Assembly: GCA_964418595.1 (NCBI GenBank)
Contig: CAYQMF010000015.1
Location: forward strand, 11,626 to 75,625
Reading direction: 5' to 3'
Source of the DNA: CAYQMF01 sp964418595
GTDB taxonomy: Bacteria > Planctomycetota > UBA1135 > UBA2386
Length of the DNA stretch: 64,000 nt
The notes under the pieces are model-generated. The model made no database searches. It was given only the letters and a program-made list of their open reading frames with translations, and was not told the DNA's origin. This document shows positions 51,795-63,578 of this stretch, one piece after another. The number at the start of each line of letters is the position of its first letter. The first letter of the stretch is position 1. The position numbers and the translations under genes are program-made.

Positions 51795-54017
51795 TCACAG
51801 GTTGCGCTTCCAGAAGTCGATCATCGTGGTGAACAGGTGCACGCGCGCGGGGCGGTCGGCGATGCCGTGCTTGCGCATGGGATAGAGCTGCAGCTCGAAG
51901 AGCTTGCGTGCGGCGATCAGCTCGTCGACGAAGTGCAGCGTGTTTTGCGGGTGTACGTTGTCGTCGTAGGTGCCGTGCACGAGCAACAGTCGCCCGTGCA
52001 GGTCCTTGGCGCGCGCGGTGAGGTCGCAGTGCGCGTAGCCCTTCGGGTTGTCCTGCGGGCGCTTGATCGACGCCTCGCCCCACTTGGTGTCGTAGTACTC
52101 CCAGCGCGTGACGCCCGCGACGGCGATCCCGGCCTTGAACTCGTGCGACCGCGTCATCGCCAGCAGGGTCATCGAGCCGCCGCCCGACCAGCCCCAGATG
52201 CCCACGCGCGCGGGGTCGACGAACGGCTGGGCCTTCAACCACTTCACGCCGGCGACGAGGTCGGTCACCTCGCTGTCGCCGTACATCTGGCCGAGGAGCA
52301 CGTTCTCCGTGTGCTTCGAGATGGCGGTGGCGGAGCGGTTGTCGATACAGGCGACGAGGAACCCCTGGTCGAGCAGGAGCTGGTGGTAGAAGACGTCGCT
52401 GCCGCTCCACTCGTTCTTGACCGAGGGCGCCGAGGGCCCGCCGTAGCAGTACAGGATCACCGGGTAGCGGCGCTCGGGGTCGAAGTCCTTCGGCTTGCAG
52501 AGATACGCCGGCATCGCGAAGCCGTCGTCGGCCGGGACCGTGAACAGCTCCGGGATGGCGGCATCCCAGGTCTCGAGCGCCTTGGTCGAAGGCGCTGCCA
52601 CGACCGCGATGCGGCTGCCATCGGCCTTGCACAGCGTGAGGCTCTTGGGCGTGCGCGCGTCGGAGAACGCATCGAGGAACACGCTCGCGTCCGGCGCGAA
52701 CGAAGGGGCGTGATTGCCGCGCGCCTTCGTGATCGCCGTCGGGGTGGTGGCATCCGTGCCGTCGAGGCGCGCGCGGTACACCTGCGTCTCCACCGAGTTG
52801 TCGCGGTGCGAGCTGAAGTAGACGACGCCCGCCTTCTCGTCGACGGCCTGGATCGCCTGCCGCAGCCAGTAGATCGCGCCCGCCGCGTGCACCGCCCAGT
52901 CGCCCGCAGTCACCGCGTTGCGCAGCTTGCCGTCGAGGTCGTAGCGATAGATGTGGGCGAAGCCGGTGCGCTCCGACACCCACAGGAACTGCTTGCCTCC
53001 GGCGAGGAAGGTGAGGTCGTCGTTGATGTTGATCCAGGCCGGGTCGGTCTCGTGGAGCATCGGTCGCGCGGCACCGGAGCCGCGGTCGACGATCGAGAGG
53101 TCGAGCACGTCCTGCGCGCGGTTCATGGTCTGCACCGCGTAGCTCTTGCCGTCGGGCAGCCAGGTCACGCGGCAGAGGTATTCGAAGGGCGTGGCCGAGA
53201 GGTCGGCCCAGATGGTCTTGCCCGCGGGGTCGGTCACCGACACGCAGCCGAGCGTCACGATCGGGTTCTCGTCGCCGGCCTTGGGATAGCGCTGGCGATG
53301 CACCGCCGGCGTCGCCGGCTCGAAGTCCACGAACGACGACACCGGCACGTTGCCCTCGTCGGTGCGCAGGAAGGCGATCGCGGTGGAATCGGGCGACCAC
53401 CAGTAGGCGAGGTCGGCGCGGCCGAAGATCTCCTCCCAGTACACCCACGAGAGCGTGCCGTTGAGGATCGAGTCGGACCCGTCGTGCGTGAGGCGCGTGG
53501 CCTTGCCGCTGGCGAGGTCGCGCACCCAGAGGTCGTTGGCGGTGACGTACGCGACGCGGGTGCCATCGGGCGAGAGACGCGCGGCCTTCTCCTCGGCCTC
53601 GGGCGTCTCCGTGACGCGGAAGGCTGCGAGCGTCGTGAGGTCGAGCACGAACACGTCGTTGCCGATCTCGTACAGCGCGCGCCGGCCCGCCTTGTCGAAG
53701 CCCGACGGCCACCCGATCGCTTCCACCGCAGCGCCGACCTTGGCGAGCGCGGCGCGCGCCCTGCCGCTGTCGCAAGCTGGCGTCAGCTTGCCCGTCTTCG
53801 GATCGAGCTGCTGCAGGCCGTCTGGCGTGCGTGGGTCGAAGACCCATGCGCTGCCGTCGGCCGCCCAGGCGTGCTCCGGGACGACGTCGGTCGCGGCGAC
53901 CACCGGACCGTAGAGGTCGTCGACGGTGAGCTTGGGTCTGGCCTGCGCCGGGAGGAGGGCGACGAGGAAGAGCGGTGCCAGTCCGCGAACGAGGGAGCGC
54001 GAGCCAGGGTCAGGCAT
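51795..54017 (-). CDS. Dipeptidyl-peptidase IV-type S9 prolyl peptidase
   Basis: A 740-residue exported protein (signal: LVRGLAPLFLVALLPAQA). The N-terminal half is an eight-bladed DPP-IV propeller: ARLSPDGTRVAYVTANDLWVRDLASGKATRLTHDG, LAYWWSPDSTAIAFLRTDE, WLPDGKSYAVQTMNRAQDV. The C-terminal catalytic domain has VGIWGWSGGGSM with Ser611 as nucleophile, VHGTYDDNVHPQNT with the Asp, and YPMRKHGI with the His. Earlier, YPVILYCYGGPSAPSVKNEW and FLVACIDNRSATAISKHTEN are typical of S9B. DPP-IV releases Xaa-Pro dipeptides from peptides in the periplasm. The full length matches bacterial DPP-IV (about 700-740). The gene ends 52 bases before the FG-GAP protein gene start on the same strand. Confidence 0.94.
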   Translation of the reverse strand: MPDPGSRSLVRGLAPLFLVALLPAQARPKLTVDDLYGPVVAATDVVPEHAWAADGSAWVFDPRTPDGLQQLDPKTGKLTPACDSGRARAALAKVGAAVEAIGWPSGFDKAGRRALYEIGNDVFVLDLTTLAAFRVTETPEAEEKAARLSPDGTRVAYVTANDLWVRDLASGKATRLTHDGSDSILNGTLSWVYWEEIFGRADLAYWWSPDSTAIAFLRTDEGNVPVSSFVDFEPATPAVHRQRYPKAGDENPIVTLGCVSVTDPAGKTIWADLSATPFEYLCRVTWLPDGKSYAVQTMNRAQDVLDLSIVDRGSGAARPMLHETDPAWININDDLTFLAGGKQFLWVSERTGFAHIYRYDLDGKLRNAVTAGDWAVHAAGAIYWLRQAIQAVDEKAGVVYFSSHRDNSVETQVYRARLDGTDATTPTAITKARGNHAPSFAPDASVFLDAFSDARTPKSLTLCKADGSRIAVVAAPSTKALETWDAAIPELFTVPADDGFAMPAYLCKPKDFDPERRYPVILYCYGGPSAPSVKNEWSGSDVFYHQLLLDQGFLVACIDNRSATAISKHTENVLLGQMYGDSEVTDLVAGVKWLKAQPFVDPARVGIWGWSGGGSMTLLAMTRSHEFKAGIAVAGVTRWEYYDTKWGEASIKRPQDNPKGYAHCDLTARAKDLHGRLLLVHGTYDDNVHPQNTLHFVDELIAARKLFELQLYPMRKHGIADRPARVHLFTTMIDFWKRNL

Positions 54018-54277
54018 GGGTGGGATTCGAACAGAGCGTGCGCCGAACGCCTACGGGGCAGATGCGGGCTCGATCGCAGGCGGTGGGACCGTGGTGGGAG
54101 GGGAATGGCTTGCTTCCTGTGGGGGCCGTTGGCGGCGACCATCCTCGTGAACCTCGCTCCGGTCGCCGACCTCGATGCCGAGCTGGTGCAGGCCGAGTTG
54201 GCGAAGGCGCTGTCGCGCTGAAGAACCGCGTACCTCCGGGTCGCCCGCCCGCCGCCGGCTCGCTAGCCTTCGGCGCC

Positions 54278-57200
54278 GTGACTCGGGAGACCATCGAGGA
54301 ACGCGAACGGATCCGGCTTGCGGCGCTGTGCGACGCGGGTGCCTTCCTGCAGGTACAGGCCAGCGTGGCCGACCTGCCACCGCCGGCGCACTGGCGCGGC
54401 GCCGAGTCGACCCTCCTCGCGGCGCGCCTGCTCTACCCGCTGGGGGCGGAGCGTCTTGCCGACGCCGTCGCCCGGCGCGGCCTGCGCCGGCACCCCAGGT
54501 CGATCGACCTGCTCGAGCGCGTCGTGTTCGCACAGATCCGGCGCCGTGGGGCGCTGTCCGCGAAGCGGATGCTCGCCGCGGCGCCGACGCCCAGCACCGT
54601 TGCCGAAGAGTCGACGCTGTGTGGCGTGCGCGCGCACGGCGCGACCGAGCTGCGCGACTTCGACACGGCCGACGAGGCGCTGCGACGCGCGCTCGAACTC
54701 GAGCCGGACTCCGGCTGGAACCACGTCATCGCCAGCGCCGTGCGCGCAGCGGAAGACCGCTATGACGAGGCGCTGGCGGCGGCGCGGCGGGCCGTGGCCC
54801 TGCGGCCGGGGATGGGGGCGGCGATCAGCGCGCTCGCCCACCTGCTGCAGTTGCGCGAGCACGACGACGAGGCGATCGAGGTGTTGCAGGCCGGCGTTGC
54901 GCGCACGGAGATCGCGTACCTGTCGGTCCAGCTCGCCGGTGTCCTGCTGGAAGTCGAGCGCGCGGACGAGGCGCTGGTCGCGCTCGACCGTGCCGCGGCC
55001 TGCGCACCGCTCGCCGAGTCCGTGTTCCAGGAAGGCATTCGCTCCCTGCGCTTCAGCGCGCTCTACCAACAGGATCGCATCGACGACGCCCGGCAGGTCG
55101 CCGCGGCGATGCGGTCGCCCTTCCACCAGCGCCAGGCGGACCGGCTGGCGACCGCGACCGACCAGCCCGTGCTGCGCTGCCCCGTTCCGTTCGTGCGCCA
55201 GCACCATCTCACCTGCGGGCCGGCGACGCTGACGGCGTTGGCGATGTCCTTCGGCGCGTCGACCGATCATCTGGCCGTCGCCGACGCGATCTGCTGGGGC
55301 GGCACGCGCGGCTACGTGGAACGACGCTGGGCGCTGCAGAACGGGTTCGCTGCGCGCGAGTTCACGCTCACCGTGCCGGCGGCGCGGGCGCTGCTGGCGC
55401 GGGGCATCCCGTTCGCGGTGGCGACCCAGGAGGCGACCAGCGGTCACCTGCAGGCGCTGATGGGACACGACCCGCGCCGCGGGGTCATGCTCGTGCGCGA
55501 CCCGTACTTCCGGCACACGCGCGAGTGGCTCGACGAGGAGTTCCTCGAGCGGTACCGCAGCTCTGGCCCGCGCGCCATGGCGATCGTGCCGGCGGCGCGG
55601 GCAGCGGAGCTGGCGGAACGGGACCTTCCCGATGCGGAGCTGTTCGACCTGCTGTTCCAGGTGCAGGAGGCGCTGCACGCGCACGACCACGCCGCGGCGC
55701 GCCGCGTGCACGCGGAACTCGTCGAGCGGGCGCCCGACCACGCGCTCACCATCTACTCGCGCTGGTCGTTGACCGACTACGAGCAGGACGCGGTCGGTGC
55801 CCTGGCCTGCATCGAGCGCATGCTCGCGCTCTACCCCGACGACCACGGTCTCCTGCTGCGACGCGTGGCCGCGCTGGAGGCTTTGGGCCGCGGTACGGAC
55901 AGTCGGGCGGCGCTCGAGAGCGTGGTCGCGTCGCAGCCGTCGGATCCGGCGTTCCTCGTGCACCTCGCGAGTGTGCTCGCCCGCGACCCTGGGCAGCAGC
56001 CGCGCCGGCGCGAACTGCTGCGCCGGCTCGAACGGTACGCCGCGGGACACGCGGGGATCCTGCGCGCGCTCGCCTCGTGGCACTGGGATGAACAGGATCA
56101 GGCGACGGCGGTGGAGCTGTTCCGGCTGGCGGCGTGTGCGGACGAGGTCTCGGAGTCCACGGCGTTTGCGTCGTACTTCCGCGCAGCGCACGCGTGCGGG
56201 CGGCAGGACGAGGGGCTCGCCTTCCTGCGCCGGCGGTTCGAACGGCATGGGCGCAAGGACGCCGGACCCGCGCGCAGCTTGTTCCTGGCGCTGGATCTGC
56301 TGGGGCGGACGCACGAAGGCCTCGCCGTGCTCGACTCGGCGCTGGAGCTGCGGCCGGACGACCCCGAACTCCTCCTGTTCGCCGCGGACGTGTTCTCGGC
56401 GAATGGGCGGGACGAGGACGCACGCGGTCTGCTTCAGCGCGCCCGCGGTCGCGCGAACGTCGCGGAGCACGCGGCCACCGCCGCGCGCCTGGCGGAGCGT
56501 CGGGGCGAGTTGGCGGCCAGCCTGGGTCACTGGCGCGAGGTCGTCGCGTGCGAGCCGCTGCATTGGCGCGCCCACGATGCGATCACGGCCGCACTGGCGG
56601 CGACGGTCGGGCACGCGGCGGCGGCCGAGCACATGCGCGGCGTCGTCGAGACCTTCCCGTTCCTGAGCGAGCCGCGGCGCCGGCTCGCGATCCACCACGG
56701 AGCGCGGGAACCGGAGCGTGCGGCCGAGGCCCTGCGGGAACTGCTCGAACTCGAACCGGACGATGCGTGGGCGCGCCGCGAACTCGCACTGCGCTGCGTC
56801 GATCTGGGGCAGCGCGAGCAGGCACTGGCCGAGGTCGAGCGCGCGTGTGAACTCGAGCCACGCGCCGCCGCCAGTCACGGCATCCGCGCCTTCGTGCTCA
56901 CCGAACTCGGACGCCGTGCGGAAGCCGCCACGGCGGCACTCGTGGCCCTCCGTCTCGACCCGGACTACGCGCTCTGCATCGAGCCGGCGATCACGCACGC
57001 GGCCACCGACGCAGCGCGCCTCGCGGCGATCGACACCGTGTTCGAGCTGATGTCGGCCGGGGGTACGGGCGCAGGCGTCGCCACGCTCTTCCGGGTCGCG
57101 AGTGTTCACCTGCCCACACCGGAGGTCGAGTGGCGGCTCAGGGAGTTCGTGACGCGTCGACCGGCGGTGTGGCAAGCGCGCGCGCTGCTCGCCGCGCACG

Positions 57201-58984
57201 AGTTGCGCTCCGGTCGTCCGGCCGCGGCGCGAGCCTGCGCGGAACGCCTCGTGGCCGACCACCCGCTCCTGCCGGTGGGGTGGCGGACGCTGGCGGAAGC
57301 GTGCGCCAAGGTCGGCGATGCCGAGGCGGCAGGGGCCGCGTGCATGCGCGCCATCCGGCTCGCGCCCGAGGACGACGCCGGTTGGGACCTGCTGGGGGGG
57401 CTGTGCGGCGCGTCGGTGACCGCGGAGCTGGCGCGCGAACTCGTGGCGGAGCGTCCGCAGGACGCCGAGCGCTGGGCGCGCGTGGCGACGATGGACCTCG
57501 CGACCGGCGAGCGGCTCGCGGCCCTCGGTCGCGCCCGCGACCTGCGCCCCACGTGGTCGCAGCCGTACGACGAGGCCGCGGCGCTGCTCGGCGCGGAGGG
57601 GCGATGGGAAGATGCCAGGGCGTGGCTCGCGACGTACCCGGGCGACCTGCCCTTCAACCTGCGCGGTCGCGCCGCCTGGCTGCAGCATCGGGCCGGGGAC
57701 CCCGACGGGGCGATCGCGGCGATGCGCGGGATCCTCGCGGAGGTCGCGACCTACGCCTGGGGGTGGTTCCAGCTCTGCGCGTGGCTGGAGGAGCGCGAGG
57801 ATTGGGCCGACCTGCGCGAAGCGGCCACGCGTCTCGCCGAGCTGAGTCCCGACGACCCGGTGCCCCTCGCGTACCTGGCCGATGCGCATCTGCACACCGA
57901 CGAGCCCGCGGCGGCGGACGCCGCGCTCGGGCGCGCGGTCGAACTCGCCCCCGGCTATCGCTTCGCGTTGTGGAAGCTGGTGCAGCGGCGACTCGCGGCC
58001 GGCGAGTACGACGCGGCTGCCGAGGTCGTCGCGCGCGCCCACGCCCGCGCACCGGGAGCCACGACCACCGCCGCTGCGGTCGTGGTGGCAGCCGCGCGCG
58101 GCGATGAAGCCGCCGCGCGGAGGGCCTTCGGGGAGTTGCTCGCGATCGACGCGCTCGAGGCCGACGACTTCGCGTGGCCGGAAGAAGCACTGCGTCGGGC
58201 CGGCATGAAAGCCGTGGCGGCGTTGGGCATCGAGAAGGCGGTGGCCGGCGCGCGACCGCAGGCATGTGTCGTGCGGCGCTGGATGGAATACGCCACCGAA
58301 ACCGGGCGCTGGCGCGAGGCAGCGGAGGTGGTGCGGCGGCTCGTCCGGCACGGGGTCGCGTGCGAGGAGGCGGCGTTCGTGCTGCTCGAGCGGGTGGGGA
58401 AGGTCGGCCGCAACGAGTTCGATCGGCTCTTGCGCGGACCCTTGCGCGAGACGTTGCGCAGCCACGATCTCTTGTGGGGGCAGGTCGGCTACGTGCTGAT
58501 GGTCGCCAACCGCGCACGCGCCGCGGCGGCGTGGCTCGCGGACTGGCGCGAGCGCAAGGGGTTCGCGCCGTGGATGGCCGACAACCTCGTGACGGCGCTG
58601 CGCGCGCTGCGTCGGCGCGCGCTCGCCGTGGAGGTCTCGGACTGGGTCCTCGCGCACGCAGCGGGGCGGGATGTGGCGTTGCACGCCGCGTGGCGCGCCG
58701 TGGATGCGGCGAGTGAGGGCGATGATGCGCGCGCGCGCGATCTGCGCGCGCGGGTGAGCGGAGACGGTTTTGCCGCCAGCCTCGCCGAGCTGGTCGATGC
58801 GTACTGCGTCCTCGCCGACGGTGGGTTCGAGGCCGCGGCGGATGCCCTCGTGGCGACGGTCAGGACATCGCGCGACAAGGCCGAGGGCCTCTACCTGCGC
58901 GCGGCGTCGGCGGTCACGGCACGGTTGGCGCGCGGACGAGGCTTCGCGGGGTGGTGGCTGCGCGTGCGCGTGTGGACCAGCTGA
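54278..58984 (+). CDS. Giant TPR protein with embedded peptidase C39-like domain
   Basis: A 1568-residue protein, started at the GTG at 54278 (VTRETIEERERIRLAALCD). No signal peptide is seen, so it may be cytoplasmic. Residues 1-290 and 470-1540 are dozens of TPR-like helix pairs (for example AALRRALELEPDSGWNHVIAS-type, LELEPDDAWARRELALRCVDLGQREQALAEVERACELEP). Between them (about 300-440) is a C39-like cysteine protease domain: PFVRQHHLTCGPATLTAL with Cys313, SGHLQALMGHD with His390, and VLVRDPYFRHTREWL with Asp408. C39 domains in bacteriocin export cut Gly-Gly leaders; in TPR fusions the role is unclear and the enzyme may be regulatory. No partner gene is evident nearby. Confidence 0.83.
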   Translation: MTRETIEERERIRLAALCDAGAFLQVQASVADLPPPAHWRGAESTLLAARLLYPLGAERLADAVARRGLRRHPRSIDLLERVVFAQIRRRGALSAKRMLAAAPTPSTVAEESTLCGVRAHGATELRDFDTADEALRRALELEPDSGWNHVIASAVRAAEDRYDEALAAARRAVALRPGMGAAISALAHLLQLREHDDEAIEVLQAGVARTEIAYLSVQLAGVLLEVERADEALVALDRAAACAPLAESVFQEGIRSLRFSALYQQDRIDDARQVAAAMRSPFHQRQADRLATATDQPVLRCPVPFVRQHHLTCGPATLTALAMSFGASTDHLAVADAICWGGTRGYVERRWALQNGFAAREFTLTVPAARALLARGIPFAVATQEATSGHLQALMGHDPRRGVMLVRDPYFRHTREWLDEEFLERYRSSGPRAMAIVPAARAAELAERDLPDAELFDLLFQVQEALHAHDHAAARRVHAELVERAPDHALTIYSRWSLTDYEQDAVGALACIERMLALYPDDHGLLLRRVAALEALGRGTDSRAALESVVASQPSDPAFLVHLASVLARDPGQQPRRRELLRRLERYAAGHAGILRALASWHWDEQDQATAVELFRLAACADEVSESTAFASYFRAAHACGRQDEGLAFLRRRFERHGRKDAGPARSLFLALDLLGRTHEGLAVLDSALELRPDDPELLLFAADVFSANGRDEDARGLLQRARGRANVAEHAATAARLAERRGELAASLGHWREVVACEPLHWRAHDAITAALAATVGHAAAAEHMRGVVETFPFLSEPRRRLAIHHGAREPERAAEALRELLELEPDDAWARRELALRCVDLGQREQALAEVERACELEPRAAASHGIRAFVLTELGRRAEAATAALVALRLDPDYALCIEPAITHAATDAARLAAIDTVFELMSAGGTGAGVATLFRVASVHLPTPEVEWRLREFVTRRPAVWQARALLAAHELRSGRPAAARACAERLVADHPLLPVGWRTLAEACAKVGDAEAAGAACMRAIRLAPEDDAGWDLLGGLCGASVTAELARELVAERPQDAERWARVATMDLATGERLAALGRARDLRPTWSQPYDEAAALLGAEGRWEDARAWLATYPGDLPFNLRGRAAWLQHRAGDPDGAIAAMRGILAEVATYAWGWFQLCAWLEEREDWADLREAATRLAELSPDDPVPLAYLADAHLHTDEPAAADAALGRAVELAPGYRFALWKLVQRRLAAGEYDAAAEVVARAHARAPGATTTAAAVVVAAARGDEAAARRAFGELLAIDALEADDFAWPEEALRRAGMKAVAALGIEKAVAGARPQACVVRRWMEYATETGRWREAAEVVRRLVRHGVACEEAAFVLLERVGKVGRNEFDRLLRGPLRETLRSHDLLWGQVGYVLMVANRARAAAAWLADWRERKGFAPWMADNLVTALRALRRRALAVEVSDWVLAHAAGRDVALHAAWRAVDAASEGDDARARDLRARVSGDGFAASLAELVDAYCVLADGGFEAAADALVATVRTSRDKAEGLYLRAASAVTARLARGRGFAGWWLRVRVWTS

Positions 58985-59218
58985 TCCGCGCCGGGTTCTT
59001 CCATCCGCGGCGCACCCTCACCGCGGTGCCGGCGGGAGTCGTCCCGAGAGACCGCGCTGGCATCGGGACGCCGACTGCGCATGCGGCTGAGGGAATCGCC
59101 TTCGCCGATCCGTGGCGCACGGACCGTGCGAGAAAGTGCCCAACTCGTTGGGCTCGCAGCGATGGTGTGTCCGTTAGCGCGGCCCGCCTCCCCTCTCCCT
59201 GCCCGCCCGTTCGCTCGC

Positions 59219-60841
59219 ATGAATCTGCCTCTCGTCACACTCCTGCTCGGAGTGGGGTGTAGCGGTCTGTCCGCACAGGTTGCCCCCGGTCTCCGTCTCT
59301 ACTCCACCCTCGGCGTCAACACGTCGAGCTACCTCGTCGATGAAGCCGGTGCCATCGTCCACACATGGACGAGCACGTACCGCGCTGGCGTCGCCTCCTA
59401 CCTGCGCCCCAACGGCAACCTGCTGCGCACCATCCAGACCGCGCCCGGTGCGGCGGGGTCGGGGGGCGGCGTCCAGGAGATCGCGCTCGACGGCACGATC
59501 GTGTGGGACTACCGCTACGTTGCGCCGAACGCGCGCGCCCACCACGACATCGAGATCATGCCCAACGGCAACATCCTCATGATCGCGTGGGTGAACAAGA
59601 CGCCGGCGGAGGCGATCGCGGCCGGACGGCACCCGTTCTGGATCGGCAGCGCGTTCCAGCCGGATCGGATCATCGAAGTGCGGCCCACGGGTCCTACCAC
59701 CGGCGACGTGGTGTGGGAGTGGAACGTCTGGGATCACCTGATCCAGGACTACAACCCCAACGCCGCCAACTACGGGAACGTGGCCGCGCACGCGGAGCTG
59801 ATCGACATCAACTTCCCCCCGGTCGACACCGCGCAGATCGAGCCCACCGGACCGTGGGCGCCCGCACAGCAGCCGCCCGCCGACTTCAACCACCTGAACT
59901 CGGTGTCGTACGACCCGGTGAACGACTGGGTGATCCTCAGCGCGCACAGCCAGGACGAGCTGTGGATCATCGACCACAGCACCACGACCGCCGAGGCGGC
60001 AGGACACGCGGGTGGCCGCTACGGCAAGGGTGGTGACCTGCTTTACCGTTGGGGCAACCCGCGCGCGTACCGCGCCGGCACGGAGGCCGACCAGGTGCTG
60101 TTCGGCCAGCACTCGGTGAAGCGCGTGCCCCCGGGCTACCCCGGCGCCGGCCACCTCACGCTGTTCAACAACCAGCACGAACCGAGCAGCGAAGTGTGGG
60201 AGATCGTGTTGCCGATCGACGCTGCGGGCAACTTCATCCGCAACGGCAACGCGGCATGGGGGCCGGCCGCACCGGTGTGGCGCTACGGCGCGCCGGGGTT
60301 CCACTCGTCGTTCATGTCCGCCTGCGAGCGTCTGCCCAACGGCAACACGCTGATCACGAGTTCGCTGCAGAGCCGTGCCTTCGAGGTCACGCCCGCGGGA
60401 CAGGTCGTGTGGCAGAAGACGACCGGCGTCGTGTTCAACGTGACGCACGTGAAGCGGAGCCTGTGGGAGTCCGCGACCGAACTGTCGGCGGCGAACGGGG
60501 GCACGGTCGGCTTCGACCTCATCCCTGGAACGAGGGAGGCGGGGCGGCCGTACTTCCTGGCCGGCTCGATGTCGGGCACGAGCCCGGGCTTCCAGGTCGG
60601 CGCGGTGACCGTGCCGCTGAACCCGGACGCCTACCTCGTGAACACGCTCGGCACCGCGCTGCTGCCGGGGTCCGTGGGGATCGTCGGCGCCAACGGGCGC
60701 GCCACGGCGAGCTTCGCACTGCCGGCGGGCATCGCCAACGAGCTGGCGGGCACGCTGCTGCACCACGCCTTCCTGGTATTCGACCCGTCGACGGTCGCAC
60801 TCACGCACGCGAGCAACGCGTCGCCGCTGCTGTTGCGCTGA
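59219..60841 (+). CDS. Secreted arylsulfotransferase-like propeller protein
   Basis: A 540-residue exported protein from the ATG at 59219 (signal: MNLPLVTLLLGVGCSGLSAQ). The mature part is a propeller of the ASST type: TSSYLVDEAGAIVHTWTSTY, LRPNGNLLRTIQ, QEIALDGTIVWDYRY, HHDIEIMPNGNILMIAW, DFNHLNSVSYDPVNDWVILSAHSQDELWIIDH, HSSFMSACERLPNGNTLITSSLQSRAFEVTPAGQVVWQ. The HHDIEIMPNGN and HLNSVSYDP texts carry the His that in bacterial arylsulfate sulfotransferases acts in catalysis; which residue is active here is unclear. ASST proteins transfer sulfate between phenols in the periplasm, but many planctomycetal relatives are not shown to do so. It follows the TPR gene by 234 bases. Confidence 0.78.
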   Translation: MNLPLVTLLLGVGCSGLSAQVAPGLRLYSTLGVNTSSYLVDEAGAIVHTWTSTYRAGVASYLRPNGNLLRTIQTAPGAAGSGGGVQEIALDGTIVWDYRYVAPNARAHHDIEIMPNGNILMIAWVNKTPAEAIAAGRHPFWIGSAFQPDRIIEVRPTGPTTGDVVWEWNVWDHLIQDYNPNAANYGNVAAHAELIDINFPPVDTAQIEPTGPWAPAQQPPADFNHLNSVSYDPVNDWVILSAHSQDELWIIDHSTTTAEAAGHAGGRYGKGGDLLYRWGNPRAYRAGTEADQVLFGQHSVKRVPPGYPGAGHLTLFNNQHEPSSEVWEIVLPIDAAGNFIRNGNAAWGPAAPVWRYGAPGFHSSFMSACERLPNGNTLITSSLQSRAFEVTPAGQVVWQKTTGVVFNVTHVKRSLWESATELSAANGGTVGFDLIPGTREAGRPYFLAGSMSGTSPGFQVGAVTVPLNPDAYLVNTLGTALLPGSVGIVGANGRATASFALPAGIANELAGTLLHHAFLVFDPSTVALTHASNASPLLLR

Positions 60842-60893
60842 GCAGACGCGTACGGGTGCGAGCGCGGCCGCGCCGCCTTGCAGCCGGAGCGCG

Positions 60894-62318
<1,425 letters not shown>

Positions 62319-62323
62319 GGGAA

Positions 62324-63568
62324 TCAGTGCGGGGTCGGGGCCGCGTCGGCGTCGACCTCCTGGTCGAAGTGCGCGCGCAGGCCGGGCGGGACGGTGGCGA
62401 AGACGTCGGTGATGAGCGCTTCGGCGGGAAGCGGCGGGGCGGCTTCGGCGACGCGGATGGCTTCGTTGACCTCGGCGGCGATCTGGTCGACGAGATCCTG
62501 CTCGCGCGCGTCGTCCCACAGCTTCTTCTGCTGCAGGTAGCGCTTGAAGCGCTCGATCGGATCGCGCTGCTCCCAGGCCTCGGTTTCCTTGGGGTCGCGG
62601 TAGCGGTCGGGGTCGTCGGAGGACGAGTGGCCCAGCCGGCGGTAGGTGACGGCCTCCACGAAGGTCGGGCCCTCGCCCTTGCGCGCGCGCGCCGCGGCGT
62701 CCTTGGTGACCTGGTACACGGCGAGCACGTCGTTGCCGTCGACGCGCACGGTGTGCATGCCGTAGGCCTTGCCCTTGATGGCGATGGTCTCGGCGGCGTG
62801 CTGCTGGTGCACCGGCACCGAGATCGCCCACTGGTTGTTCTGGCAGAACATGATCACCGGCGCCTTGGCGACGGCGGCGAAGTTCATGCCCGCGTGGAAG
62901 TCGTTGGCGCTGGTCGCGCCGTCGCCCATGTAGCCGAGGACGACGACGTCGTCGCCGCGGATCTTGGCGGCCATGGCCGCGCCGGCGGCGTGGCTGATCT
63001 GCGTGCCGATCACCGACGACATCGACACGTAGTTGCCTTGCTTGAAGGTGTAGTGGCAGGGCATCTGCCGGCCCTTGCAGCGATCGAGCGAGTTGCCGAT
63101 GAGCTGGGCGAGCACCTCGGCGAGCGGCAGGCCGCGCATCATCGCCGCGGCGCCTTCGCGCAGCGCGGGGAAGATCCAGTCGCGGTCTTCCATCGCGGCG
63201 ACCGAGCCGACGGTGGCGGCCTCCTGGCCCTTGATAGGACCGTAGAAGCCGATCCGGCCCTGGCGCTGCAGCACGAGCATGCGCCGGTCGAACTCGCGGA
63301 CGAGCACCATCGTGCGGTAGAGGTGCAGGAGCGTGTCGGTCGGCAGCCTGGGGTCGCGGCCGGGCTCGACGCTGCCGTCGGGGCGGAGGATCGAGTACAT
63401 CGCGCCCGCGCCCGGCCCGACCGCGGGCTCGGCGACGTCCTCGTCGGCGGGCCGCGGCTTGCGCATTGGCGCCGCCTTGGTGGGCGTGGCATGGCCCGTG
63501 CCCGTCGCCTTGCCCTTCTTCTGGACCGTCTGGGCCGTCGCGGTCTTCTTGCGCGCCTTCGCCTTCAT
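62324..63568 (-). CDS. pdhA: Pyruvate (or 2-oxo-acid) dehydrogenase E1 alpha subunit
   Basis: A 414-residue TPP enzyme subunit. A basic N-terminal extension (about 1-50, Lys/Ala/Pro-rich) precedes the core: LLHLYRTMVLVREFDRRMLVLQRQGRIGFYGPIKGQEAATVG, YVSMSSVIGTQISHAAGAA, the TPP-binding GYMGDGATSANDFHAGMNFAAVAKAPVIMFCQNN (GDG...NN), and YRRLGHSSSDDPDRYR, the phosphorylation/active-site loop. With E1 beta it decarboxylates pyruvate or a branched 2-oxo acid onto lipoyl-E2. An E1 beta gene is not between E1 alpha and E2 here, so it must lie outside the window or elsewhere. Branched-chain dehydrogenase E1 alpha is a possible alternative. It starts ten bases after the E2 stop. Confidence 0.92.
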   Translation of the reverse strand: MKAKARKKTATAQTVQKKGKATGTGHATPTKAAPMRKPRPADEDVAEPAVGPGAGAMYSILRPDGSVEPGRDPRLPTDTLLHLYRTMVLVREFDRRMLVLQRQGRIGFYGPIKGQEAATVGSVAAMEDRDWIFPALREGAAAMMRGLPLAEVLAQLIGNSLDRCKGRQMPCHYTFKQGNYVSMSSVIGTQISHAAGAAMAAKIRGDDVVVLGYMGDGATSANDFHAGMNFAAVAKAPVIMFCQNNQWAISVPVHQQHAAETIAIKGKAYGMHTVRVDGNDVLAVYQVTKDAAARARKGEGPTFVEAVTYRRLGHSSSDDPDRYRDPKETEAWEQRDPIERFKRYLQQKKLWDDAREQDLVDQIAAEVNEAIRVAEAAPPLPAEALITDVFATVPPGLRAHFDQEVDADAAPTPH

Positions 63569-63578
63569 CGCACTCCGC

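Noticed and set aside
62319..62831. Upstream extension of the lipoyl dehydrogenase frame
   Set aside because: It overlaps E1 alpha in another frame; the ATG at 62318 directly begins the FAD-binding strand.
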